DNA from: Scytalidium lignicola
Taxonomy: Eukaryota; Ascomycota; Leotiomycetes
Reading direction: 5' to 3'
Length of the DNA stretch: 64,000 nt
NCBI GenBank assembly: GCA_002812745.2
Contig: NCSJ02000108.1
Location: forward strand, 62,001-126,000
In this document: positions 22,985 through 34,857 of the stretch, one piece after another
Layout: every line of letters starts with the position of its first letter
How positions within the stretch are numbered: position 1 is the first letter of the stretch
Notes under the pieces: model-generated
Database searches by the model: none
Seen by the model: only the letters and a program-made list of their open reading frames with translations
What the model was told of the DNA's origin: nothing
Program-made: the position numbers and the translations under genes

Positions 22985-24264
22985 ATGGAACAACTATCAT
23001 CTGCCGCACATATGGAAGGAGAAACCTTACTTGTACTCACGGCATGGGGACCACCACAGGACTACATTGATCATCTTAAAACAGTCAGCCCTGGAATTCG
23101 GGTTATAATACATCTATGTCCTATACACCGTGCCACAGAGGTGCCTGAAGATATATCCTCTGACGTCTGGAATTCTGTCACCGTTCTGCTCACATGGAAA
23201 ATATTTCCTCCCAAGGGCCTTGCACCTAAACTCAAATACGTGCAGCTAATCAGCGCAGGCTCTAACCACGTCTTGGGGTTGCCGTTGTTTGAAGAGACAG
23301 ACGCCACGTTCTGTACTGCAAGTGGTGTTCACCCGTAAGAAAGTATATCATAGCCGTGTCCTGCGCTCTACTTACCAGGGAGTCTAGGCCACAAATTACG
23401 GAGTGGGTCTTCGCTACTTTCCTATCATTCCAACATCACCGTATGCTCACTGGCCCTTCTTTTCCATTTTGTTTGGGGGAAAGAAGGGGTTCAAATAAAC
23501 CTAATTTGTCTGACACCGTCCCCATCTAGTTCCTGAATACCTGGAAAATCAGAAGATCGGGAAATGGGTCTATCCCGAGACTGATGAGACTACAGAGGAC
23601 GCAGTCGGTCTTCGAGTGTAACTAATTCACACCTTGGGAAACTTGAGAGAAATCTGACACCTATTGAAGTGGAATCCTCGGCTACGGCCGCATTGGTCGT
23701 CAATGTGCACGCGTTGCTAAGGCTTTTGGAATGGACGTTTATGCATACAATCTAAGAGAACGGCCAACCGTCGAGTCCCGAAGAGACGAGTCCTTCACGG
23801 AACCTGGGCTCGGTGACCCTGAAGGATTATTTCCATCTAAATGGTTTCACGGCCCCGAACAATTAAATTCTTTCCTCGGTTCGGATCTCGACCTCCTGAT
23901 AATTACACTCCCAGGGACTCCAGCAACGCAAGGAATGGTCTCTCTAGAGCAGTTTCGGATTTTGAGCAAGAGAAAGGCATTTATAAGCAATGTAGGAAGA
24001 GGATCAGTGATTAACACCGACGATCTTATGACTGCGTTGGATGAAGGGCTTGTAAGGGGGGCGGCAGTAGATGTTACAGATCCGGAGCCATTGCCAGAAA
24101 GCCACAAATTATGGACGTACAAGAATGTCATCATTACACCTCATTGCAGTGGGACTTCTGCTAAGTACAATGAACGAATTTTGAAAATTTTGGCCTACAA
24201 CCTTGAAAGGTTGAGATCTGGAAAGTCACTGGTCAATAAGGTAGACAGGACTAGGGGTTATTAG
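22985..24264 (+). CDS. D-isomer-specific 2-hydroxyacid dehydrogenase
   Basis: NAD(P)-dependent 2-ketoacid reductase of 361 residues in four exons: 22985-23334, 23388-23440, 23530-23617 and 23670-24264, with introns of 53, 89 and 52 bp; the second exon is only 53 nt. Dinucleotide-binding motif GILGYGRIGRQ, then catalytic Arg in NVGRGSVI, Glu in VTDPEPLP and His in ITPHCSGTS. Length is slightly over the family norm because of an extended loop around the YNLRERPTVESRRDE region. Cytosolic; relatives reduce glyoxylate, hydroxypyruvate or branched-chain keto acids. Next to the permease and PLP enzyme it could reduce the keto acid left after deamination, but this is inference. Confidence 0.9.
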
Positions 24265-24840
24265 AATATACACTCTATACAATGCATTGACTATATCACA
24301 AAAAATTGTGATAGATTACTACCTTCGGGCGATCTTTCTCGTCGCTTCTTGATACAAGGTGGAGGTACGTTCATGCATTCCATAGACTTTAACCCCAACA
24401 AAAGATTCCACTAGCAAAAGGCACGGGCTTTGAGGATCAAAATGGCAAGGTATGCGATCTGGAATTTCTGCTAGGATAATTTTCATCTAGTCGAAATTAC
24501 AGGTGCATACACCAATCAAATTTCTTCGCTTAAGCTTATGCATTTGCATAAGTGACTACATCCGTGGCGGTCGAGGGGATAGCAAAGTCATGTAAAAGTT
24601 ATGCTATTGCATAGCTTGCCTGCTTCAGTTTTATTAGACGAGGGCATGTTCGAGATAGAATGGCTTGTTTTATCAATATTGAGGCGCAGTTGTAAGCTTA
24701 TAGATATTTTTATATTTGGCCCTAATCGAGTCTGTTGTGAGCATCACAGATGGTTTCAAGGTGTATAAATGTCATTGAAAGACAGTACAGTATAAGACCA
24801 CCGGTTGAACTGATTGAATTTGATGTGAGTGACACATACA
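24265..24840. other. Intergenic
   Basis: About 575 bp. Three clusters of the kind 'atttgcataag', 'tatgcattt', 'ttgcata' occur between 24530 and 24615. No gene. Confidence 0.4.
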
Positions 24841-26488
24841 ATGGCGCCGTCTAGTACCATCAGTTCTGCTTTGTGGCTTACTGCCCTTTAGATAACTACA
24901 GCTTCTTCAACACCGTTCCTTAATCAACGCAATGTATCCACATGTGGTCCATCCAGAAACGTATCGACCACCCTGCAAGTCACTACGGGCGGTACACCAA
25001 CCAAGGGCGACACCGCTTCATCTGCAATTGCCAATTTGCAATCATTGCAGAGCGGAATTCCAACCCAATCTACCTGCAGCACGACTCAATTATTTGTTAA
25101 CGTGAGCAATACTGTAGTTGGACTATACGTGGGTAGCCAAATTGATAGTAGCAGAGCTAGTAACTTACTCCTAAACTAGGTCGTCAAGCTCATTCAGGGA
25201 AATGGGCTTGGAGATTCTTTGGTTTCACAAGTCTGCAGTACAGGTCTTGATGGAGGCCACATCATGGGCGCGGCAGTCAATACTGCTGGTGATCTTAATT
25301 TTGTGCAGGCTGTCATACAGGGTTGGTTTGATGGCAATTGTTTCCGCGGGTTAGATAACGAAAGAAGTTCTCAGAACATCACCATTCCGGAATTCCTTAC
25401 AGGTAACTCGACTAATCGAGGCCCTACCTCTACCTCTAGCAACATCGCATCTTCAAGCAATCCAGTCTCAATCAGCACGGGCTCTAGTTTCCTACCAATC
25501 TCTATCTCGAGCAACCCAGCCTCTACCAATGTAGCCTCTACCAACACATACTCTAGCATCCCACCAATTTCTACCAATCCTTTCTCTAGCATCCCGGCAT
25601 CTAATGTCTCTATCTCTATCCACACGACCTTTATCTCTATACCTATCCACACATCCTCAAGCAACTTAGCTTCAAGCACCGCAGGATCTAGCATCCTTCC
25701 GATCCCTACTAACCCTATCTCGAGCACATCAGCGTCTAACAATCCAACCTCTTCCAATCCTGCTTCGAGCAATCCGGCCTCGATCAACCAGGCATCGACC
25801 GACAAGGCTTCAATCAATACAGCGTCTACCAACACAGGCTCTAGTATCCCTCCAATCTCCACCAATCCTATTTCTAGTATCCCAGCCTCTACCAATACAA
25901 CATCTACCAACTTAGGCTCTAACATCCCTCCAATTTCTACCAACCCTACATCTAGCATCCCAGCCTCTAATGTCTCTGTCCCTGCCACCATCGTCTCTAG
26001 CATCCCAACTATCTCTACCCAACCTAACTTTAGCCTCTCGTTCACTACTTTAGCTATTCCTTCATCCACCACTCCTCTAGCACTAAGCTGCCCTCTAGGG
26101 AACCCGGATTCAGGCTCTTGCTAGTCAGTAATCAATGATATTGGCACAGGGTCAAGTCAGATTGGTTCTGGAACCAATTGCAGAGGTGTCGGTCAAAGTT
26201 GGGTTTGCGATTACTTTGTAGAAGGAAACTGTCAGTTGAGTATTGCTTATAACCAGGCTCTTGGAAATCCTTTGTAAGTACTTTATCGCTTGCTTCGTTG
26301 GATATTATGGTTGTTAACTTTGAAATTAAAGGTTGCCACCACCATCTCAGGCGGCGCTCTCCGCTGTTGCAAATAGCATCCTTACAGGGAGCCAATGTGG
26401 CGGATCTGGGAAGCAAGTTACCTCAGCTGGAAATGCATTGTCTTTTACCGTCTGTTTGGTTCAAGCAGGCAATGATTGTCCTGTTTGA
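24841..26488 (+). pseudogene. Ser/Thr-rich secreted protein gene with in-frame TAG stops
   Basis: The frame starts with a signal-peptide-like MAPSSTISSALWLTAL, then a TAG at 24889-24891, then continues open. An intron 25102-25179 (78 bp, GTGAGC donor, TAG acceptor) removes a second TAG. A Cys-containing region follows (QGNGLGDSL, DGNCF), then about 220 residues of degenerate Ser/Thr/Asn/Pro repeats (25410-26080), probably O-glycosylated. A TAG at 26122-26124 is followed in the same frame by a further Cys-rich region (SWVCDYFVEGNCQ) and, after a 58-bp intron (26274-26331), a final exon to 26488 ending CLVQAGNDCPV. Both real stops fit CAG-to-TAG (CpA to TpA). Architecture suggests a wall-associated or extracellular protein; the Cys-rich parts are not a family I can name. 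An alternative first exon further upstream cannot be excluded. Confidence 0.6.
25410..26080 (+). repeat. Degenerate Ser/Thr/Asn/Pro coding repeats
   Basis: Imperfect tandem units of roughly 30-45 bp built on tctaccaatccn / tctagcatcccn, encoding variants of SSIPPISTNP and SSNPAS. They make a long antisense frame on the other strand that is not a gene. Confidence 0.8.
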
Positions 26489-27331
26489 GGTGAGGTGCAT
26501 ATAAAAACTTAAGACGTTTAGATCTCTATGGGGTGAATAACTAGACTCCTTACTCAAAGGCATGTTAGCCATTGTGGCTACATCTGCGTTTTGGGTCAAG
26601 TTCTTTATATATATGGTCCTATCTGAGGAACCATCCCTCTGTACATATAGCATATGCTATGAGTATAGCAAATGATTCAAGTCATATTCTGTTTAATTTT
26701 ATGTCCAATTGTGCTGCTATAGAAGCTATGACTCCTCGTATAATTGCTTTTTTTTTACTAATAAAATAATATTAACTGTTCTTAGGCTTTTAGCCATACC
26801 GTTTTCTCTATCCAAAGTTTAGCTTGCAAGGGAACGAACCATTAATCTTTCACCCTAACTGAAATAATACCCCGCATCTAACTGAAAATTATACGATGAC
26901 GTCATTACTGAACTGGTAAGTTTGTCAAATACGTTTTTTTACGGCACAAGATGACTGTGTATGTACGTAAAACATTCCATTTCAAGGCGATTTTGGAGAG
27001 CTGTAATAACAATATATAAGACGTAGAATTAGTGCTCACTTTGGACTACAAATCAGAATTAAACACCCGGTCTTGGTAGTGGGTTAACTAGTTGACAATA
27101 ATTAGTCAACCCCGCAACCGCGCATGTCGTAAAAAGTTATTGATTGTTAAGCCTTAATAATGGTAATCATTCCTAGCGGGAATGGTATCATACTTATTGT
27201 CTGAGCTTTCTACAACCACTTTTGAACTTGAAGAAGTGTTCTAATTGGGGTAACCATCCATTACATCCTCGTCAAATATTTTTCTAAGCTATTTTTGCAG
27301 TCTTGAACGTCTTAGTGTGTGAGCTGCAAGG
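26489..27331. other. Intergenic, GST promoter side
   Basis: About 840 bp, AT-rich. An inverted GTTGAC / GTCAAC pair (27091-27096 and 27105-27110) lies about 220 bp upstream of the GST start. No gene seen. Confidence 0.4.
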
Positions 27332-28481
27332 ATGACTGACGAAGTATGTGTTGACTCCTCGTTTGATTTAAGAGAGGTGCTGACTCCAAGATGAAGGAGG
27401 ATATGATGAAGTATAAGCCTGGAACTGGCGGAGGATTTGTGCGACCTGAGAGTGCTTTCCGAAACTTTGTATCTAGGGATCCTAAGTCAAAGTTCCCAGC
27501 GGAGAAGGGTCGATATGCACTCTATCTCACTCCTGGATGTCCATGGGTACTGTTCCCCACGTAACTTTCGTTATATCTAGTGTCGTATATTAGCTAATGG
27601 TCTAACAGTCACACCGTACAACTATTGTGCGCGCCATTAAACAGCTAGAGGATATAGTCGACTTGTATCTTTGCCATGATATCATGGGAAAGGACGGTTG
27701 GTATTTTACTGATGACCCAGAAGAAGCGGCGAGATCTGGGAGCCTCCCAGTAGATCCACTCTACGGTTTCAAGACAGTGAGAGAGTTATATCTTAAGGTT
27801 GACCCCAATTACACTGGTAGGATCACTGTCCCGGTGCTCTGGGATAAAAAGACACACACGATGGTAAACAACGAGTCTAGTGAGATCATCCGAATGTTCT
27901 ATACCGAGTTTGATCATCTTCTTCCCGAGGCCGATCGTGAGGCCAATCGACCTGGAGGCGGCTTATACCCAGAGCATCTCCGGAAGGACATCGACGAGAT
28001 TAATGACTGGATCTATAATACCGTTAATAATGGGGTGTATAAAACGGGCTTTGCTTTTACCCAAGAAGCATACAATGACAATGTAGACAAAGTGTTCCAG
28101 TCTTTGGACCGTCTGGAGAAATTATTGAGCGAGCCAGCCCACCAACCGTTTCTCTTTGGAGAACACATTACAGAAGCAGACCTACGGTTATTCCCAACAA
28201 TTATCCGCTTCGATGTTGCTTATGTTCCCATCTTCATGTGCAATCTTGGTACTGTTAGACACAATTACCCAAGCCTACATTTATGGTTGCGGAGGCTATA
28301 TTGGGATAAAAGCGAGAGGACTCATGGAGGGATTTATAGCACGACTCAGCCTTGGCTGGGGCAGTATAAGGAAGGGTATTCCAAAGCTAGACCCCGGATT
28401 CTGGGAATCACGGGACCACTGATTGTTCCGAAGGGACCTAGAGTGTTGATACATGAGTTAAACAAGGATGAGATACTCTGA
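27332..28481 (+). CDS. Xi-class glutathione transferase (glutathionyl-hydroquinone reductase-like)
   Basis: Predicted 346-residue protein in three exons: 27332-27343 (MTDE), 27391-27546 and 27609-28481. The first intron is only 47 bp with GTATGT donor and GCTGAC branch site; translation could instead begin at the ATG at 27391. Catalytic Cys54 lies in YLTPGCPWSHRT, the ECM4/YqjG signature; GGGFVRPESAFRN precedes it and NNESSEIIRMF is the glutathione-binding cis-Pro/Ser-Glu region. The C-terminal helical domain contains the HITEADLRLFPTIIRFD motif. Such enzymes reduce glutathionyl-hydroquinones and dehalogenated or oxidised aromatic conjugates. The C-terminal extension after the usual end (GPLIVPKGPRVL) is slightly long. 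Cytosolic. Confidence 0.9.
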
Positions 28482-30009
28482 TTTGGACGGCAGTGACGAT
28501 TAGCAACACAGTTACTTTTCATATTGTTTCTCGGTTTCTTGGGTAGTCGCCTTAACTACAGTGATTTTAATAGCAATACGTCCTGTTTTGAAGGGAATAG
28601 CAACTATAATACAGACATATGTAGATTGATGCTTGAGGAATAATTCAAGATGATATATATGACCCCGTTTGAGAAGCATAATATTAGGGTCTTCAGCTAC
28701 ATCTTCTATTACTTCTATTCCACTAGAACAGACAAAAATTTGCAAGGTAAAGGTAGAGAATTGCTGCTCGAGGGAGTCGAGATTACATTTCTTTTATCTT
28801 TGTCTGTGATAAGAGCTTTGCTAGTATTCACTAGGGTAGATATTTGCTAGGAGTAAAGCTTCAATTGAAAATATCGAGATAATTGATGAGATAGCCAGTG
28901 TTCGGTTCTAGAGATCTCGATCCTCGATACAGATATGGCATGATCCTAAGCCTAGTTCAAGGTTAAATGACAGTGAATGACTGCGCCTCTCTTTGAGGGA
29001 TATATTTCTGTACTAAACTCCTCAAATATCTCCGGGTATCGGAAGGAGCAGCTGAGGTGTTTGTTGTTTGAATGGTAGATTGCCGAGAGTCTGATACTTC
29101 TGACAGACGCACGAGATCAGGTGTAATTTTCGCAAAAAAACAACAACAAAAAATAGCAATCTAGTTTTAGTGAGATCCAGGAATAGGATCCTAAGTTGTT
29201 GACTATTTTATGCAATCTCGTACCATTTCCGCAGGAAGCTTGGCTCTTCGTCCCTTCTCTAACTCCCCGCCCTAACTCCCCGAGCTACAACTTTATTGTT
29301 TCGAGTTGGAGTTTACCAACATGTGAAATTCATCAACTATTACTCCTACTCATTTCAATGTCCTTTAAAAAAAAAACCTTGATATTATGTTATCTCACAT
29401 TTACGAAGAAAAAGAATGTGGCCAATAGCACTTAATCTTCCGGCTGTAGTAATCCATCATCCAGGCTCGTTATATCTTCCCCGGATCGGGGACCTCTGAA
29501 CTGGCATATTATTCTCGTACGAGATATAGTTAAGCACCATTGGATCAAATCGTAAGTGGGATGAGAGAAGCATCTGAAATGTCTAGCTTTGCAAATTGAT
29601 TCGTCCCTACTTAAGCTCTTCAGCTTCAGCTCGGGGTCTGAAGTAGTATCTCGCATATACTCGCTAACCCACTCTTCCCCGACACGGGGTAACAGCTGAG
29701 TACCGGTAGCAGGGCCCGCAACAAACAACGCGGAGGTGGGCCATTACTGGAGTCCTCACCTACGCCTTCAAACGCCCTCTCCCACGTATCTTTGCATTTA
29801 GCCGGACTCACCCCATGGGCTATAATCAGGCTGAAGTCGTTGAAGCTAGAAATAGAAACCCGGTATCGGGTGCAACATCATACGATTCAGTTATAAATTA
29901 TTATATATCTGAACTTCATCTATAAGCTTAGCTGGAAAGGAAGATCTATTCTTTAACTTATCATAACTCAAAATATTTGCATGAGATTACCATAACCTAT
30001 TTTGACAAA
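28482..30009. other. Intergenic, nothing supported
   Basis: About 1.5 kb. Minus-strand ORFs at 29432-29811 have no domain. Small GC palindromes (ccccggatcgggga near 29478; ctcgtacgag near 29514) are present in the part nearest the next gene. Confidence 0.4.
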
Positions 30010-31167
30010 ATGCCTGGAACTACTGGTGACCAGTATCGCCTTACCGAAGAGCAAAAGGCGTTCTGGATGGAACATGGCTTCCTAAAGATCCCAAGATGCT
30101 TCAGCCGTGACACTGCCAAAAAGTTTACGCACTCAGTCTGGACACGTCTGGGTGCAGACCCAGAGGACAAGTCCACCTGGCCAACCGAAAAGATCAATAT
30201 GCCAGGCCACACCATCGTCCCTGTCGCCGATTTTGCTCCAAAAGCCTGGTCGGCCATGTGTGAACTTGTTGGCGGCGAAGATAAAGTTGCTGACTGGGTT
30301 CAAAACTGGAAGGACGGTTTCATTGTAAACTTCGGCAAGCCAGAATTCAAACCCGAGGACGAACTTGATTACAGGACGCTGGACAACTGGCATAACGATG
30401 GTGATTTCTTTGTTCATTTCCTGGATAGCCCGGAGCAAGCGCTGCTTGTTATTCCTCTATTTACCGATATCATGCCAAAGGGTGGTGGCACTGTCATCTG
30501 CACTGACGGTATTGGACTAGTTGCCAAGCGTTTGGTACGGAATTCACCTCCTTGCAAAGTGGCCTTTTAAATGAGAATGAAAACTAACAGTATTACGAAC
30601 TCGTAGTACGATCACCCTGACGGAATGACACCGTTTATGGCGCCACGTGGAACACCAGAATTGCAAGGTGAAGCAAGAAGGGAATTCTGGAACGGTGTAA
30701 TCCGGAATCCAGAACTCACAAGGGCAGAGACATTTTATGAAGCTACTGGAGAGATTGGTGATGTTTACTTGCTGCATCCATTCATGCTCCATTCAGCATC
30801 CAGGAACTTACTAAGAAACGTTCGCATCATTACAAACCCACCTGTTGCCCTCAAGGAGCCATTCAACTATAATAGGAAAGATCCTAGCGAGTACAGTCTT
30901 GTTGAGAAGAAGACTCTGAAAGACTTAGGTAGGCCAGAAGGTTTGCCAGAATGGAAGATTACAAGTCCTAGAGAAAACTTAGTACCAGCTCGTGTGCACG
31001 TAAGTCGAATATTTCGGACAAATTGTTTCGTTCAGAGCGAAACTAACAATAGTCTTCAGAAACAAGCAGAAATGAAGATCCAAGAATTAGAACGACTGAA
31101 GAAGACCGGTGTTCCAGTCACGCTCTACGAGGGAGCAAAGGCCCACGACATCTTCTACCCATCGTGA
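30010..31167 (+). CDS. Phytanoyl-CoA dioxygenase (PhyH)-family protein
   Basis: Fe(II)/2-oxoglutarate oxygenase-like protein of 341 residues in three exons: 30010-30534, 30607-30999 and 31060-31167 (introns 72 and 60 bp). The iron-binding HxD is in DNWHNDGDFF, the distal His in YLLHPFMLHSAS, followed by an Arg (RNVRIITNPP) suitable for 2-oxoglutarate. GGGTVICTDG is the connecting turn. No PTS1, so probably cytosolic. Fungal members of this subgroup often occur in metabolic clusters and many lack a known substrate. The ATG at 30010 is the first in-frame ATG. Confidence 0.88.
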
Positions 31168-31794
31168 TCTGTTAACTCTTTTGTCTTCAGAAATAAAATC
31201 CTCGTCTCTAGAATGATCGTGTTCTTGCTTCGGGACTGCATAGCTTATTGTAGAAGTGGAAGTGGGTGGGATTGGGCAACTTGGGATTGGACAGAATGTA
31301 GGAGTAAATGGGGGCAAATATTATCATTTTGTAGGAAAGGGACGAGGGTTTTCCATAATTATGATACCTATGATATAAAGATATATTTACGTATGTAAAG
31401 ATATTACTGCGTGTATACAAATGTTCTCTTTCGAGTAACAATAACCTTGTTATTGCTTCTTCACTTTTATCACGAGGATCTGATTTCAAGTGATGTCAGC
31501 AATTTTTTTGNAATTAATTTCAAGGGTGCTAAAACTCCCTAAAGGAGCCATTTGATATTAGGCAACATCCGAGATTTAGAGCCACACATGCCGAATGTAA
31601 CAAGAGCTGGGTTGAACGGATGAAGATCAGGGCAGAATTCGTGCTGGGATTCCCTCGTGCCAACTTCATTAGGGAGTTTCTCACTGGGGCATTTCCGCTT
31701 ACCCTTGTAGCCTCGGCAAATGGGGTATCGGCTCGAATTTATGGCTGCAATTAAGTGGTGGCTGGATTAGTTTTCTCGGTAACCAAGACTAATA
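31168..31794. other. Intergenic up to the transposon
   Basis: About 630 bp without a gene; an N at 31511 follows a T run. The TA at 31793-31794 is the left target-site copy of the transposon. Confidence 0.4.
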
Positions 31795-31891
31795 GTTGGT
31801 TGCGCTCGGAGGTGGGAAAATTTCGCTTACCAACCACCTAGGGGTGGTTGGTNAAAAAAAGTCCATCACCTCAAAAAAGTCCATCACCTTT
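31795..31891 (+). repeat. Left terminal inverted repeat
   Basis: Matches the reverse complement of 34121-34217 almost perfectly, apart from N positions (31853; 34134 and 34177 on the right). Contains a self-complementary hairpin and two tandem GTCCATCACC copies that could be transposase-binding sites. Confidence 0.92.
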
Positions 31892-32929
31892 CGCGAGATA
31901 GCCGAGATATGTAAATTGCCATACAAATTCTATCTAAATAGAGGAATATATCTTTGCTACAATGAAATAACTACTCGAATTCTACAAAATCTTGATCTAT
32001 CCATGACAGCCTTGCATTCTCCATTTCTTACGATGGTTCAGTAGTAGTAATAACACCAATAATAAGATCTTCTATAACGTTAATTGACCTTGGAAAGGTA
32101 AGTTTTATTCCTATATATGTACTTTCTAGTATAATATTGATATCTTCGTCTTCATCTTTATCGAATAGAGTAATAAATCGTTGAATTGTAATTAGATCAA
32201 CTAGCATATTAAGTGTTTCAAGTTGTAATTCTAATGGTACAAGATACTCTCTGTTCTTCTTATATTAAGTAATTTTTATGATCATAGCTTTATACTCTCT
32301 TTCCTTTGCTTTCTATATCTTCAGGTCTTCTAGATATATCTTTTTAAGCTGTACTTCTTACTTCTTTTACAATATTTTAGCTTGTTTCTCCAAAGTTAGC
32401 TCTTCTTGCTTCTTCTTCTCCTCAATCAATTTACGAAGATTGAATACAATACTTCCATACTTGGATTTAGTCATTCTCTTCTTACTTCTTGCTTTTGCTA
32501 TGTTCAATTCCTTCTAGCTTGTTATGGTTGCAACTTGTTCAGCTTGAGTAAGATCTACTAACTTAAGAGTATATTTAATGCCTTTAATCGTCAACAGGAA
32601 ATGCTGTGTAAAAGGGCTGGAAAACACCTCTGGAATATGATTTTCAAGCTCTTCTAGCACTTGAATATTATGCTGTACAGTTTTAAGTGTAGAAGGAAGA
32701 GTTAGAAGTGTTGGTTCTTCTGGGCAAGCAAGAATAGAATAAGATCAAAGTTGAGAAAGTGCCTTTTTAACTTCAATTGGCCACATACCATTATCACGAA
32801 AAGCATAACGTATAATATCTTCTTGGAAGGTTTGCTCTTGAATATTAGCCAAATCGTGGAGAAAGGAAACTATTGTATATTCTGGCTCAAGGCGTTGAAA
32901 TGCTTGTTGTATAACTTTCTTATGGTTGT

Positions 32930-34032
32930 GTTTATATGGTCAAAATATCTTGATGTCTAACAGCTGAAGAATATGCATAAGATGTGATGGAAATCATAAT
33001 AGAATAATATGATATTAAGTAGCCAATTTGATAAATTCAAGTGATTCATGAGATTCATGACCATCTAGGAGAAGAAGCTTCGTTTCTATTGGTTGATTTG
33101 TCTTTGAATCAACATATATCTGTCTTTTTGAGTCTAAAACTCCTTCTTTTGCACTAGAGAATCGAATAAAGTGGTGTAACCAACAAACTCCAATATCATT
33201 ATTAGTATAACCTAACGTAGAAGGAAGTATAATAACGTTTTCAAGAAGGTTATTGTATACTCAATTTTCCATAATCCATGTGCCTTCTACAAGAATAATC
33301 AGTGGAATAGGAACTCTTTTATCTGCAGATACACACTCAATAATCATAAGAGATTTACGATTTTGAAAGGTACCTTCATATAGCTAATACTTTATTAGTA
33401 AAACTATGTATCTACTCAAATATATTTATCTCTAATACCTCTTTAATTTCGACCGGAACAATAACCTGTTCTCCTTTAACTACACCAATCTGAAAGCCTG
33501 TTTTATCCATATTATAAATATTACCACGCAAAACCTTGTTTTCATGCTGAAGATCGTCATATTTCAAGAACCACTACTTTATAACCTCCTTATCTTAAGC
33601 CTGAATTCATTCCTTTTCGATCGGTTTGGTTGTAATTATATAGAATTCAGGATATGCCTTTAGAAAGTTACGTACCCACTGTAACGACAGTTCTGTGTTA
33701 TCTTCATGGAGGTATGTTGCTACTCTAAGGAACATAGCCCTGTTCAATAGGTTGCCACCGTATACTTGCGTTTTAATATAGGAAAGTAATACTTCAACTT
33801 GGTGAGGCTTCAAGAAAGGAGATCGTCCCATAAGCTGTTTAAGCCCTTTTACAGGAGTCAAACGGCGTTGGATTGCTACGCGAAGTGTATTAATCTTGAC
33901 CTTGAATATGCATGTGGTAGCTGTAATAGTAACTCGATCGTTGAGGTCTTCTTGGTTGTTGAAATACCATTCAATAGCATCCTTTAATAGGTTAACATCA
34001 GATTTAGTCATTGCAAAACGGGTCCTCGCCAT
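32930..34032 (-). pseudogene. Pogo/Fot1-type DDE transposase relic
   Basis: The longest intact piece runs from 34071 to 33607; the likely start is MARTRFAMTKSDVNLL at 34032. It has the N-terminal helix-turn-helix and the CENP-B-type DNA-binding half (SPFLKPHQVEVLL, LQWVRNFLKAYPEF). Past 33607 the frame is broken by TGA, TAA and TAG codons that fit CGA, CAA and CAG changed by C-to-T. Catalytic-domain motifs remain: NMDKTGFQIG near 33490-33520 (first Asp), LLLLDGHESH near 33045-33075 (second Asp) and PSHLMHILQLLDI near 32945-32985 (third). This identifies the family firmly and shows RIP-like inactivation. Confidence 0.88.
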
Positions 34033-34120
34033 TTTGAGAAGTATATCAATTGAAAATTGTATGGTGTTCACAGTATAAACACGTAATGAAGGTACACGAT
34101 TTCAGTGTTTAGGATTCGCA

Positions 34121-34217
34121 AAAGGTGATGGACNTTTTTTGAGGTGATGGACTTTTTTTACCAACCACCCCTAGGTNGTTGGTAAGCGAAATTTTCCCAC
34201 CTCCGAGCGCAACCAAC
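34121..34217 (-). repeat. Right terminal inverted repeat
   Basis: Inverted copy of the left terminus, followed by TA at 34218-34219. N at 34134 beside T6 and at 34177 interrupt an otherwise exact match. Confidence 0.92.
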
Positions 34218-34219
34218 TA

Positions 34220-34855
34220 TTAATTAATACTCAATACTTTGCTCCGAGGTTAGCTAAATCCATTTTGCCACCTCTGTAGAGATCTTCTAACAGAATAGTC
34301 TGTGTTTCAAGACTAAGATCTTTTCACTGGGTGGAAATTTAAGACTGTTATGCAGGTGAATGACGAAATAATCCTTCTTGTTACAGGAACAGGGATCGGC
34401 ATTGGCAGTTCCAACCATCATATTTTAGCAGCTTTAACGGGGATAGATCGGATAGAAAGGCTTCTAGTTGAGGAATAATGCTTAAAGGATGCTACAGTAT
34501 GTTCTCTGTGGAGAGAACCGATGTGATAACTCATGGGAGGCAATGGTGATACTTAAACTATTGATAGTCTATGATATACGGTGAAGAATAGCCAAATTCT
34601 GAGCATGAAGCATGTTTTAAAACAAAAGCAGAGTTTATTTGAGTTCGGCACTAGGTCCTTTTCGGCATTGTCTTTGTCCGTTACCACGTCCACAAAAAGC
34701 GGACGGCAGGGGCTTGCGGAATTGCACAACATCTATTGGGAATAATGCAGATAATGCAAGCTTTTCCAAGGCTACTGTAATACCAAGAACGTGTAACACT
34801 CACTCCAATAGGATGGCGGCATTTGCTGTGACTGTCAGTTTACAGTACTAAACAT
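34220..34855. other. Spacer between two mobile elements
   Basis: About 640 bp; the frame at 34639-34851 has no domain. No gene supported. Confidence 0.35.
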
Positions 34856-34857
34856 TA

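Larger units (their letters stand above)
31795..34217. mobile_element. Decayed pogo/Fot1-type DNA transposon
   Basis: A 2423-bp unit bounded by inverted repeats of about 97 bp (31795-31891 and 34121-34217), both starting GTTGGTTGCGCTCGGAGGTG read inward, and flanked by TA on each side, the target duplication of Tc1/mariner/pogo elements. Each terminus contains an internal hairpin (ACCAACCACC...GGTGGTTGGT) and two direct copies of AAAAAAGTCCATCACC. The interior holds a minus-strand transposase relic. Small differences between the termini and the stops in the transposase show it is inactive by itself. Confidence 0.92.

Noticed and set aside
25102..25179. TAG at 25177 as a third nonsense mutation in the Ser/Thr-rich gene
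   Set aside because: A good intron (GTGAGC to TAG, 78 bp, in phase) removes it.
25371..26072. 233-codon minus-strand ORF
   Set aside because: Antisense shadow of the Ser/Thr repeat region; its repetitive composition mirrors the repeats.
29432..29811. Two minus-strand ORFs of 98 and 61 codons
   Set aside because: No recognisable motif, no consistent splice model, composition not gene-like.
33799..34078. Plus-strand ORFs across the transposase
   Set aside because: Antisense shadows of the minus-strand transposase.
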